Shown here piece after piece: positions 28,797 to 36,268 of a DNA stretch of 64,000 nucleotides (position 1 is its first letter; the number at the start of each line of letters is the position of its first letter). A model generated the notes under the pieces. That model was given only the letters and a program-made list of their open reading frames with translations, did not search any database and was not told the origin of the DNA. The position numbers were made by a program, and so were the translations under genes. Source of the DNA: Bradyrhizobium sp. CB2312 (GTDB taxonomy: Bacteria; Pseudomonadota; Alphaproteobacteria; Rhizobiales; Xanthobacteraceae); the NCBI RefSeq assembly GCF_029714425.1, contig NZ_CP121668.1:3865501-3929500 (forward strand), read 5' to 3'.

Positions 28797-29180
28797 TCAC
28801 TTCCCTGGTTGGTCGAGGAACACATAAAGCGCAGCGATCCTGCCATCCTCCACGATGATGACATCCCAACCGGTGTAGTCGGGTGCCTCGCCGCGGGGAC
28901 CCGATTCCCAAGCCAGTCGTCCGGCGTTGTGAAGCGCCTGCGGCTCGCTCGTCGGCGTGTAGACGAAGTGGGGATGCGTGGCGCGCAGATCGCCGGCGAA
29001 TTTGCCGATCGCGTCGCGGCCGACGATAACGCCTGGCGGGACGTACAGAGTGGCGTTCTCGGTCCATAGCTCGTCGATGGCGGTGCGGCGACGCTCTGCG
29101 TCGCCCTCGCCGAAAACTTCCTGGAGGTTGCGGTGAAGCAGTTCGTGGATGCGATCCGCTGATGCATTGGGTTGAGTCAT
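28797..29180 (-). CDS. SnoaL/NTF2-like protein
   Basis: A 127-residue protein of the NTF2-like (SnoaL) fold. The N-terminal helix NASADRIHELLHRNLQEVFG, the strand-loop LWTENATLYVPPGVIVGRDA and the C-terminal strands YTGWDVIIVEDGRIAALYVF are the standard cone-shaped layout. Members are small ligand-binding proteins or isomerase/hydrolase-like enzymes in polyketide and xenobiotic metabolism. GGAG lies 8 bases before the ATG. A longer frame would run through a dispersed repeat and is not real. It may share regulation with the adjacent SDR gene. Confidence 0.85.
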   Translation of the reverse strand: MTQPNASADRIHELLHRNLQEVFGEGDAERRRTAIDELWTENATLYVPPGVIVGRDAIGKFAGDLRATHPHFVYTPTSEPQALHNAGRLAWESGPRGEAPDYTGWDVIIVEDGRIAALYVFLDQPGK

Positions 29181-29203
29181 AGTTGTCTCCAAATTCCACT
29201 GGC

Positions 29204-29304
29204 CTCGCAGGGTGGGTAAAGCGAAGCGTGCCCACGTCGCTCGGCCGATTGATTGAGGTTTGAATTGGTGGGCACGGCGCGTTGCGCCTTTGCCCACCCT
29301 GCGA
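29204..29304. repeat. Dispersed inverted repeat, GTAGGGTGGGCAAAG family
   Basis: Third family member in the window, with arms TCGCAGGGTGGGTAAAG and CTTTGCCCACCCTGCGA. It separates the SDR gene from the SnoaL-like gene. Confidence 0.9.
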
Positions 29305-29317
29305 ACTACGAACGACG

Positions 29318-30070
29318 TCAGATCTGAGTCTGACCACCGTCGACGAAGAGCTCGACACCATTGACGAAGCTTGCCTCGTCCGAGGCGAGGAACAGCACGG
29401 CCTTGGCGATCTCCTCGGGCTGCCCGATGCGGCCGACCGGGATGAGCCCGGCGAGTTGGGTCTTGGTGCCTTCCGCTTGCTCACCGCCGCCGAACAGATG
29501 ATTCAGTCCGTGTGTCTCGGTGACGCCGGGGCTAACAGCGTTGACGCGGATGTGCCGGTCCTTCAGGTCGAGGATCCAGTTGCGCGCGAAGTTGCGCACG
29601 GCGGCCTTGGTTGCGGAATAGACGCTGAAAGCCGGCGTACCCGAGATGCTCGTGGTCGACGCATTCAGCACGATGGATGCGCCTTCGCGGAGCAACGGCA
29701 ATGCCTTCTGAACCGTGAAGAGGACGCCCTTCACGTTGGTGTCGAACGTGCGCTGATAGTGCTCCTCGGTGATGGCACCGAGTGGTGCGAACTCACCGCC
29801 GCCGGCATTGGCGAAGATCACGTCGATCTGCTGGTGCTTCTTCTGAACGGCGTCGTAGAGCCGGTCGATGTCGGCGAGGTTGGCCATATCGCCCCGCACG
29901 CCGGTCACGCGGCTACCGATCGACTTCACCGCTGCATCCAGCGCGTCCTGGCGGCGGCCGGTGATGAACACCGCGGCGCCCTCGGCTGCGAAGGCCTTTG
30001 CGGTCGCAAGGCCGATGCCGCTCGTGCCGCCGGTCACCACCACGACCTTGTTGTTGAACCTGTTCGTCAT
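29318..30070 (-). CDS. Short-chain dehydrogenase/reductase
   Basis: A 250-residue classical SDR: NAD(P)-binding TGGTSGIG at 13-20, NAG-type motif FANAGGGEFAPL, catalytic Ser in NASTTSISGTPAF and the Y-x-x-x-K site in VYSATKAAVRNFA, then VNAVSPGVTETHG. It reduces or oxidises an unknown carbonyl/alcohol with NAD(P)(H). GGAG upstream of the ATG supports the start. It is divergent from a LysR regulator; an inverted AGAACGATG repeat between them suggests that the regulator controls it, as in many LysR-SDR pairs. Confidence 0.93.
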   Translation of the reverse strand: MTNRFNNKVVVVTGGTSGIGLATAKAFAAEGAAVFITGRRQDALDAAVKSIGSRVTGVRGDMANLADIDRLYDAVQKKHQQIDVIFANAGGGEFAPLGAITEEHYQRTFDTNVKGVLFTVQKALPLLREGASIVLNASTTSISGTPAFSVYSATKAAVRNFARNWILDLKDRHIRVNAVSPGVTETHGLNHLFGGGEQAEGTKTQLAGLIPVGRIGQPEEIAKAVLFLASDEASFVNGVELFVDGGQTQI

Positions 30071-30126
30071 CGTCCGTCTCCTTCGAAAGCATGTGGCGAA
30101 AGCGCCGTTGCCCGTCGTAGATGTAA

Positions 30127-30188
30127 ATAGAACGATGATGCGGCCAGACGCCGGATTTGGTACGCATCGTTCTATGAAAAGAACGATG
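30127..30188. promoter_or_regulatory. LysR operator: ATAGAACGATG inverted repeat plus a third box
   Basis: ATAGAACGATG (30127-30137) faces its exact inverse CATCGTTCTAT (30165-30175) with 27 bp between. A third, direct copy AGAACGATG (30180-30188) overlaps the regulator's start codon. Eleven-base perfect arms in this position are very unlikely by chance and fit a LysR tetramer site controlling both divergent genes. Confidence 0.7.
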
Positions 30189-31079
30189 AAGGCTGATTTG
30201 AATGACTTTGCCTATTTTGCCGAGGTGGTGGGCCATGGCGGCTTCGCTGCTGCCGGGCGGGCCTTGCGCGAGCCCAAGTCCAAGCTCAGCAGGCGGATTG
30301 CCGGGCTGGAGGAGCGCCTGGGGCTGCGCCTGATCGAGCGATCGAGCCGACGCTTCCGCGTCACCGAAGTCGGGCAAGCCTTTTACGAGCGCTGTCGCGC
30401 GATCCTGGCTGAAGCCGAGCAGGCCGAGGCGCTGGTGGCGCAAGCGCAGGCCGAGCCTCACGGTCGCATCCGTTTCAGCTGCCCGACCGGCATGGTTGCG
30501 GAGATCTCCGCGCTCATTTCGAGCTTCCTGATCCGCTATCCCAAGGTGCGCCTGCAGCTCGTCGCCGTCGACCGGCCCGTCGACCTGATTGACGAACGGA
30601 TTGATGTGACCTTGCGCGTGCGGTCCGAGCTCACGGGCGATGCAGCGCTGACGATGCGGTCGCTCGGCACGTCCACGCGAATCCTTGTCGCGAGCCCCCA
30701 GCTGGCAAGCCGGTTGCGTGCCCTCGATGACCTGGCCGCGGTTCCGACGCTGGCGACGTCGGATGAGGACACTCTGGTCGAATGGCATCTGCAGACCGAC
30801 GATGGGCAGGCCCGCGTCCTCACGCACGAACCACGAATGGGATGCGGCGACTTCGGCGCTGTACGAGACGCGGCGGTTGCCGGCCTCGGCGTTGCGCTGT
30901 TGCCCGATCACATCTGCCGGGACGCGCTGGGCCAGGGTAAGCTCATCCGCGTGTTGCCGGAATGGCGCGGCCACCGTGGCATGGTGCATCTCGTCTTCAC
31001 GACGCGACGCGGCCTGCCTCGGGCCGTTCGCGCGCTGATTGATCATCTCGCGGCGGGATTTTCCAAGACGCTGGTGTGA
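30186..31079 (+). CDS. LysR-family transcriptional regulator
   Basis: A 297-residue regulator with the N-terminal winged HTH (DLNDFAYFAEVVGHGGFAAA, GRALREPKSKLSRRIAGLEE) and a C-terminal effector domain beginning GRIRFSCPTGMVAEISALIS. It belongs to the CrgA/DmlR-like group typically paired with SDR or quinone-related genes. The start at MKADLNDF is usual for the family; an ATG four codons earlier has no better site. The divergent SDR gene and the palindrome across the start codon suggest autorepression plus inducer-dependent control of the SDR. Confidence 0.92.
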   Translation: MKADLNDFAYFAEVVGHGGFAAAGRALREPKSKLSRRIAGLEERLGLRLIERSSRRFRVTEVGQAFYERCRAILAEAEQAEALVAQAQAEPHGRIRFSCPTGMVAEISALISSFLIRYPKVRLQLVAVDRPVDLIDERIDVTLRVRSELTGDAALTMRSLGTSTRILVASPQLASRLRALDDLAAVPTLATSDEDTLVEWHLQTDDGQARVLTHEPRMGCGDFGAVRDAAVAGLGVALLPDHICRDALGQGKLIRVLPEWRGHRGMVHLVFTTRRGLPRAVRALIDHLAAGFSKTLV

Positions 31080-31100
31080 TGGCAATGCCTCGTCTTTGCG

Positions 31101-31200
31101 CTAAAGCGCGATGAGATCAGGATGAATCGTCATCGCGCTTTAGCTTGTTGTTTGCGCATGATCTTTTCGGAAAACCGCTACGCACTTTTCCGGATCATGC
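31101..31200. repeat. Composite palindromic repeat
   Basis: Two elements side by side: CTAAAGCGCGATGA ... TCATCGCGCTTTAG (31101-31143) and GCATGATC-TTTTCGGAAAA ... TTTTCCGGATCATGC (31156-31200). The same two, in reversed order and orientation, occur at 39715-39814. Confidence 0.9.
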
Positions 31201-31241
31201 TTTCGCGGACAGCGCTGTGCGCAACCGCAGACCAATCCGCC

Positions 31242-32021
31242 CTACGAAGCTCGTCCCAGCAGCACGTCGCGCTCCACTGCAATCCATGTCGTCCGGGCGA
31301 GGGCCAGCAACGTCCCGGCTTCATCATAGAGCGCGGCGTCGGCGGTGCGCTTGCGGCCGTCGCGGCCGGTTGGCCAGGCCGTGATGATGCAGGGGGCGCC
31401 GGGGCGCGGGCGGGCTTCGATGCGGGCCGACATCCGGCCCAGCAGGAGTGGAGTCTTGTCGTAGCTGCCGCTCTGCGGATTGCAATTGCAGGCAAAGCCG
31501 GTGGGACAATCGAGCGCCGACCAGAGAAATTCCGGCGCGACCAGGCCGTCCTCGGCGGCGAGGTTCGGATCGGGCGTCCAGGTTGCCGCGAGAACGGCGT
31601 TCTGCGCACGACGCTTGAGTGGCCCGGTGAAGATGCGCAGGCCATCGCCCTGCGCTCGCGCGGGACCGCAGACGAAACAGTTCGGCAGCGGATGCTCGTA
31701 CGGCTCGAACAGCGTCAGCAATTCGGCGGCGCGTGCTTCCCGCAAGCTGGCCGTCTCGAGCTGCGCGAGCTCGACACTCGCCGCGCGCCCGGTCGCAATG
31801 ACCTTGGCGCCATCACGAAGCTCCCAAGCGCCATCCTCGGCGGCGACTGCATCGAGCGGCGTGTCCAGCGGAGGCGGCGCGCGCAGTGTGATCTCCGCCG
31901 CCCCCGGAATGTGGCGGGCTAGCCTGCCGCAGACATAGCCGCCATTGCCGGAGTTCGGAGGGCCGCAGAAGCGCCTGGCGATGATGATCTCGGTCACGTC
32001 TGTTGCCGTTCCCCCGCGCAT
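31242..32021 (-). CDS. Hotdog-fold thioesterase-like protein, double-domain type
   Basis: A 259-residue protein that reads as two hotdog-like halves, as in acyl-CoA thioesterase II/PaaI-type hypothetical proteins. The first half starts IIIARRFCGPPNSGNGGYVC (N-G-G-Y turn before a helix), and the second has NCFVCGPARAQGDGLRIFTG, DPNLAAEDGLVAPEFLWSAL and the C-terminal strands. The conserved cysteines (CFVCGP, GFACNC) are notable. Substrate unknown. The ATG before RGGTATDV has GGT upstream; a GTG eight codons later is an alternative start. The quinone oxidoreductase stop lies only 2 bp upstream on the same strand. Confidence 0.65.
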   Translation of the reverse strand: MRGGTATDVTEIIIARRFCGPPNSGNGGYVCGRLARHIPGAAEITLRAPPPLDTPLDAVAAEDGAWELRDGAKVIATGRAASVELAQLETASLREARAAELLTLFEPYEHPLPNCFVCGPARAQGDGLRIFTGPLKRRAQNAVLAATWTPDPNLAAEDGLVAPEFLWSALDCPTGFACNCNPQSGSYDKTPLLLGRMSARIEARPRPGAPCIITAWPTGRDGRKRTADAALYDEAGTLLALARTTWIAVERDVLLGRAS

Positions 32022-32022
32022 T

Positions 32023-33000
32023 CTACCTGATCTTGAGCACAATTCGTCCCTGAACCGTCCGGTCGGCCACGGCGCGCATGGCGTTGCCGGCCTCTTCCAA
32101 AGGGAGGATGCGGTCGATATGCGGGCGGATTTGTCCGTCGGCCAGCAGTTGCATCAGCGCGTCGTTCATGCGCGCGGCTAGATCCGGAAATTTCTCGGCC
32201 CAGGCGCCGGCAAAGACGCCGATGATGGAATAGTTCCTCAGCAGCGGCAGGTTCATCGGGATGGACGGAATCTCGCCGCCGGTGAAGCCGATCGGCATCA
32301 GTCGGCCGCCCCATTTCATCAGCCGGGCCATCTGCTCGAAGATTGCGCCGCCGACATTGTCGAAGCCGACATCGATGCCGTCTCCTGATGTGATCGATTT
32401 GAGCCGGTCGCGAAGATCCTCGCTGCGATAGTTGATCACATCGTCGGCACCATAACCGCGCACCAGCACCGCCTTGTCATCGGCGCCGACACCTGCGATG
32501 ACGCGGAGGCCCAGATGGCGGCCGAGGTCGACGGCGGCGAGTCCAACCCCGCCGGCCGCACCGCTGACGAAAACGGTTTCGCCGCGATGCGCCCGCGCCC
32601 GCTCGACCAGTGCGTAATGGGCCGTGCCGTAATTGTGCAGCACCGTCGCCGCGGTTTCGAAAGCAACGCCATCGGGCAGGCGCACGCTCTTCGATTCCTT
32701 CGCAGTCATCCGTTCGGCGTAGCCGCCGGTCCAGTTGCTGCAGGCCACGCGGTCGCCGGGTACGAATGTCGCGACCTTCTCGCCGACGGCGACGACGACA
32801 CCGGATGCCTCCGTACCGGGCACGAACGGCGTCGGCGGCCGCATCTGGTAGAGGCCCGAGACCAGCAACTGGTCCATGAAGCTGACCGAGGCCGCGTGGA
32901 CGTCGATCAGGATCTCGTCCCCGGCGGGCTTCGGCTCGTCGATCTCACCGACGCGCAAATCGCCGGGGCCGGTGAAGGAGCTGCAGAGAACGGCTTTCAT
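32023..33000 (-). CDS. Zinc-independent MDR quinone oxidoreductase
   Basis: A 325-residue medium-chain reductase of the NADPH:quinone oxidoreductase type. The N-terminal GroES-like domain has ILIDVHAASVSFMDQLLVSG and VPGTEASGVVVAVGEKV; the Rossmann domain has FVSGAAGGVGLAAVDLGRHL (A-A-G-G-V-G for NADPH). No zinc cysteines are present. It reduces quinones or enones with NADPH. Its ATG overlaps the stop of the upstream methyltransferase gene (ATGA), so the two are translationally coupled. Confidence 0.92.
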   Translation of the reverse strand: MKAVLCSSFTGPGDLRVGEIDEPKPAGDEILIDVHAASVSFMDQLLVSGLYQMRPPTPFVPGTEASGVVVAVGEKVATFVPGDRVACSNWTGGYAERMTAKESKSVRLPDGVAFETAATVLHNYGTAHYALVERARAHRGETVFVSGAAGGVGLAAVDLGRHLGLRVIAGVGADDKAVLVRGYGADDVINYRSEDLRDRLKSITSGDGIDVGFDNVGGAIFEQMARLMKWGGRLMPIGFTGGEIPSIPMNLPLLRNYSIIGVFAGAWAEKFPDLAARMNDALMQLLADGQIRPHIDRILPLEEAGNAMRAVADRTVQGRIVLKIR

Positions 33001-33788
33001 TGCGGTGCTCCGACAGCGCGAGATGACTGGCGATCGTCGGCCCGGCGGCGCGCGAACAGGCGCGGCACCAGCATGGGAACGCGCCGGCGATATTGCTGAT
33101 AGGTCTCTCCGAACTCCGCGATCAGGTCCCGCTCCTCGAACTGCAGCGCGATCAGGATGTAGGCGGTGTTGGCGATCGCGAACAGCAGATGGCCTGCGGT
33201 CATCGCGGGCGTGGCCCAGAACGCGAGCAGGAAGCCAAGCATCAGCGGATGCCGGACGATTTTGTAGAGCAGGGGCGTCTTGAAGGTTTGAGCCGATATC
33301 TCGGAACCCCTCAGCACGGAGAAAGCCTGACGCAGGCCGAACAGATCGAAATGATCGATCATGTAGCTCGAGGCGAACACGATCACCCAGCCGAGCCAGT
33401 GCACGCCGGTCAGCAGCCACGCTGCAACTCCGCTGGCCTGCCAGACCGGTGCCGGGATCGGGCGCCACTGCCAGAACAGCAGCAGCAGGATCAGGCTGGA
33501 GAGCAGCACATAGGTGCTGCGCTGGCAGGCCGCGGGAAGGAATTTGACCAACCATCGCTTGAAGGCCGGCCGCGCCATGACGCTGTGCTGGATCGCAAAC
33601 AGGCTCATCAGCAGCAGATTGACGACGATGGCCTCGCTCAGATGGGTGGGGCTGCCGACGTCGATCGACTTGTCGATCGATTTGGGCACGACATAATTGC
33701 CGACGAAACCGGGGGCGTAGAGAAATGAAACCGTGAATACGCCATAGCTCACGATGGCGTAGAGCAGGATTGCGAGGCGTGCGAACAT
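32997..33788 (-). CDS. mddA: Methanethiol S-methyltransferase-like membrane protein
   Basis: A 263-residue polytopic membrane protein with about five or six helices: LAILLYAIVSYGVFTVSFLY, then APGFVGNYVVPKSIDKSID, and the SAM-binding region YKIVRHPLMLGFLLAFWATP, with ALQFEERDLIAEFGETYQQY at the C-terminus. This is the isoprenylcysteine-methyltransferase/NnrU-like fold of MddA, which methylates methanethiol to dimethyl sulfide. The R-H-P and E-E-R-D-L motifs are the SAM-binding residues of the superfamily. Assignment to MddA rests on the N-terminal GFVGN-V-P-K-S-I-D pattern I remember for bradyrhizobial MddA. Coupled to the quinone oxidoreductase and divergent from a BTAD-hydrolase gene. Confidence 0.78.
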   Translation of the reverse strand: MFARLAILLYAIVSYGVFTVSFLYAPGFVGNYVVPKSIDKSIDVGSPTHLSEAIVVNLLLMSLFAIQHSVMARPAFKRWLVKFLPAACQRSTYVLLSSLILLLLFWQWRPIPAPVWQASGVAAWLLTGVHWLGWVIVFASSYMIDHFDLFGLRQAFSVLRGSEISAQTFKTPLLYKIVRHPLMLGFLLAFWATPAMTAGHLLFAIANTAYILIALQFEERDLIAEFGETYQQYRRRVPMLVPRLFARRRADDRQSSRAVGAPQ

Positions 33789-33935
33789 GGTTTTTCCTGT
33801 TGTGCCGGTGGCAGCGCTGCCGCATGGAGGAGCCTGAACTACTCGCGGGCGGTCAGGCTCGATCTGGCCTGACTGCTATCGCCGGACCGTCCCCTGTGAG
33901 TCCCCTTGGGACGCTGGCCGGGAAAGAGGTTTTCC

Positions 33936-35507
33936 ATGACGGCCTTCTCGCTGGGGACGTTCGGGTTCCCTAGGGTTTACGCCGACGGCCGCCCGATCAA
34001 GCTGGCCTTGCGCAAGGGGCTTGCGCTGCTGGTCTTTCTCGCCGAGGCCAAAAGTGCCGTTGCGCGGGACGTGATCGCTACGCTGCTATGGCGGGAGACG
34101 CCCCGCGAGACCGGCCTTGCGCGATTGCGGCGCCTGCTTCACCGCATCGAGCTCACGCTCGGCAAACCGGTTTTCGAGACCGACCGCACCAGCTTGCGTG
34201 TGTCTCCAGACGTCGAGCTCAAGCTCGATTCGCAATTGTTCGAAAGCGCCTGCGATCGCGGTGACTTCGAAGCGGCGTGCCGGATCTATCGCGGCGATTT
34301 CCTCGCAGGTTTCTCGCCGGACGATTCGCCTGAATTCGACGATTGGGCGTTCTATCGCCGGGAGGCGCTGCGAGGGCGGCTGGTGCATGCGCTGGAGCGC
34401 CTGGTGCAGGACAAGAATGCCGCCGGCGACCATTCTGCCGCGACGGCATTTGCAGGACGCCTGGTCGAGCTCGATCCGCTCAGCGAAGTCTACGGCCGGC
34501 ATCTGATCCGCAGCCTGCTGCTGGCCGGTGACCGCAGCGCCGCGGAGCGGCATCATGTGGCGCTGACGCAGCGACTGCGCGACGAGCTCGGGGTCGCGCC
34601 GGAAGCCGAGACCGAGGCGCTTCTCAGTCCGGCCGCGGCGCCACATGCCGTTCCGGCGACACGCTATGTCAAGGGCGCTGGCGTGCATCTGGCGTATCAG
34701 ACTTACGGAAGCGGTCCGCTCGATATCCTGGTCATGCCGGGCTTCGTGTCGCATGTGGAGCGCGTCTGGGAGCATCCCGCGAGCCGGACGTTTCTGGCGT
34801 CATTGATGAGGCTTGGGCGGCTCATCATTTTCGATCGTCGCGGCATCGGACTGTCCGACCGGGTCGGATCGGCCCCCGGCATCGAACTCACGGCGGAAGA
34901 TATCGGCACCGTGCTGCGGGCGGCGGACTCGCGTCACGTGGTGCTGTTTGGCGCATCCGAATGCGGGCCGGCCTGCATCAAATTCGCGGTCGATGAACCG
35001 CGGCTCGTGGCCGGCCTCATCCTGTTCGGCGCGCTGGCCAAAGGCTGCTGGTCACAGGACTATCCGCATGCGCTCCGCGCCAGCCAGTATGATGTCTGGA
35101 GCAAGCACCTCATCGCGGAATGGGGCGGCCCGGTGGGCATCGAGACCTTCGCGCCGAGCCTTGCCGACGATCCCCAGGCGCGCGCGTGGTGGGCCGGGCT
35201 GCTGCGCGCGGCCTCCAGCCCCGGCGGGATCTCGGCGGTGCTGGATGCGTTTCGCGACGCCGATGTGCGGCACTTGTTGCCACAGGTGGCCGTGCCGACG
35301 CTGGTGCTGCACCGGCGCGGCGATCGGGCCGTGCGGATCGCAGCGGGGCGCGATATCGCGAGCCGGATCAGGAACGCGCAATTCGTCGAGCTGGAGGGCC
35401 ATGATCACTGGTTCTTTGCGGGGGATCAGCGGCCGGTGCTGGCGGCGATCAGGCGGTTTACGGAGGATTTGGCGAAGCGAGGCGAGGGTGCCGGTGTGAG
35501 GCGCTAG
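33936..35507 (+). CDS. BTAD (SARP-like) domain fused to alpha/beta hydrolase
   Basis: A 523-residue fusion. The N-terminus TAFSLGTFGFPRVYADGRPI, KLALRKGLALLVFLAEAK resembles the winged DNA-binding region of SARP/OmpR-type regulators, and residues about 105-240 are a bacterial transcriptional activation domain (GDFEAACRIYRGDFLAGFSP, LVELDPLSEVYGRHLIRSLL). From 245 to the end runs an alpha/beta hydrolase with nucleophile elbow FGASECGPA (the usual last Gly is Cys) and the C-terminal LEGHDHWFF histidine. It may sense a small ester or lactone through the hydrolase domain. AAAGAGG precedes the ATG. Divergent from the mddA-like gene, which is the likely target. Confidence 0.85.
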   Translation: MTAFSLGTFGFPRVYADGRPIKLALRKGLALLVFLAEAKSAVARDVIATLLWRETPRETGLARLRRLLHRIELTLGKPVFETDRTSLRVSPDVELKLDSQLFESACDRGDFEAACRIYRGDFLAGFSPDDSPEFDDWAFYRREALRGRLVHALERLVQDKNAAGDHSAATAFAGRLVELDPLSEVYGRHLIRSLLLAGDRSAAERHHVALTQRLRDELGVAPEAETEALLSPAAAPHAVPATRYVKGAGVHLAYQTYGSGPLDILVMPGFVSHVERVWEHPASRTFLASLMRLGRLIIFDRRGIGLSDRVGSAPGIELTAEDIGTVLRAADSRHVVLFGASECGPACIKFAVDEPRLVAGLILFGALAKGCWSQDYPHALRASQYDVWSKHLIAEWGGPVGIETFAPSLADDPQARAWWAGLLRAASSPGGISAVLDAFRDADVRHLLPQVAVPTLVLHRRGDRAVRIAAGRDIASRIRNAQFVELEGHDHWFFAGDQRPVLAAIRRFTEDLAKRGEGAGVRR

Positions 35508-35578
35508 CCTGATTTATTGGCACGTTTCGTGCCTCCGAAAGCGGCAGACGACACAGTGCCTAGCCAAGGAGACCCGGC

Positions 35579-36067
35579 ATGAAACGCGAAGACCTCACCG
35601 AAAAGCTGCTCGACATCAAGCGCGAGAAGGGCTGGAGCTGGAAACACATCTGCGAGAAGATCGGCGGCTACTCCGAAGTTCTGATTGTTGGCGCGATCCT
35701 CGGTCAGATGAAACTGACAAAACCGCAGGCGGCGAATGCCGGCGAGCTGTTCGGGCTGTCGAAGGCGGAAGTTGCGATGCTCAACGAGGTGCCGATGCGC
35801 GGCACCGGCACGCCGATGCCGCCGACCGATCCCTTGATCTACCGCTTCTACGAGATGGTGATGGTGAACGGTCCGGCCTGGAAGGCGCTGATCGAGGAAG
35901 AATTCGGCGACGGCATCATGTCGGCGATCGACTTCGACATGGCCATGGAGCGCGTCGCCAATCCGAAGGGCGACCGGGTCAAGATCACCATGAGCGGAAA
36001 ATTCCTGCCGTACAAATATTACGGCGCCAGCGGCAACGTGCCGGAATACGGATTTAAGGAGGAGTGA
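35579..36067 (+). CDS. cynS: Cyanate hydratase (cyanase)
   Basis: A 162-residue cyanase that converts cyanate and bicarbonate to ammonia and CO2. It has an N-terminal helix-turn-helix-like domain (EKLLDIKREKGWSWKHICEK) and the C-terminal catalytic part: Arg89 and Glu92 in LIYRFYEMVMVNG and Ser115 in GIMSAIDFDM, the equivalents of E. coli Arg96, Glu99 and Ser122. The active form is a decamer. AAGGAG before the ATG supports the start. No cynR/cynT neighbours; it appears to be a stand-alone gene for cyanate detoxification or nitrogen use. Confidence 0.97.
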   Translation: MKREDLTEKLLDIKREKGWSWKHICEKIGGYSEVLIVGAILGQMKLTKPQAANAGELFGLSKAEVAMLNEVPMRGTGTPMPPTDPLIYRFYEMVMVNGPAWKALIEEEFGDGIMSAIDFDMAMERVANPKGDRVKITMSGKFLPYKYYGASGNVPEYGFKEE

Positions 36068-36098
36068 GGCCTCGCCTAGCGCGCCGACGGAGGTGTGA

Positions 36099-36247
36099 TC
36101 CCTCCCCCCTTGTGGGGGAGGGCTAGGGAGAGGGGTAGCCCAGGAATAGGTGCTGGTTGTTGACGATGCGCAGATGTGGGTGCGTGACGGATAAAGTCCC
36201 CGTGTTGCACCCCTCTTCCTGACCCTCCCCCGCAAGGGGGGAGGGAA
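36099..36247. repeat. Dispersed repeat, CCTCCCCC...GGGGGAGGG type
   Basis: Short hairpins CCCTCCCCC(CT)TGTGGGGGAGGG and CCCTCCCCCGCAAGGGGGGAGGG bound a 150-bp segment between cynS and purB, with GAGAGGGGT/ACCCCTCT inside. I recognise this as a common intergenic element of Bradyrhizobium genomes. No gene is present. Confidence 0.8.
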
Positions 36248-36268
36248 CGGAGAGACTACCGTTGTTGG

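Noticed and set aside
29181..29297. Extended N-terminus for the SnoaL-like protein
   Set aside because: The extra codons come from the dispersed GTAGGGTGGGC repeat, and a good ribosome-binding site precedes the internal ATG.
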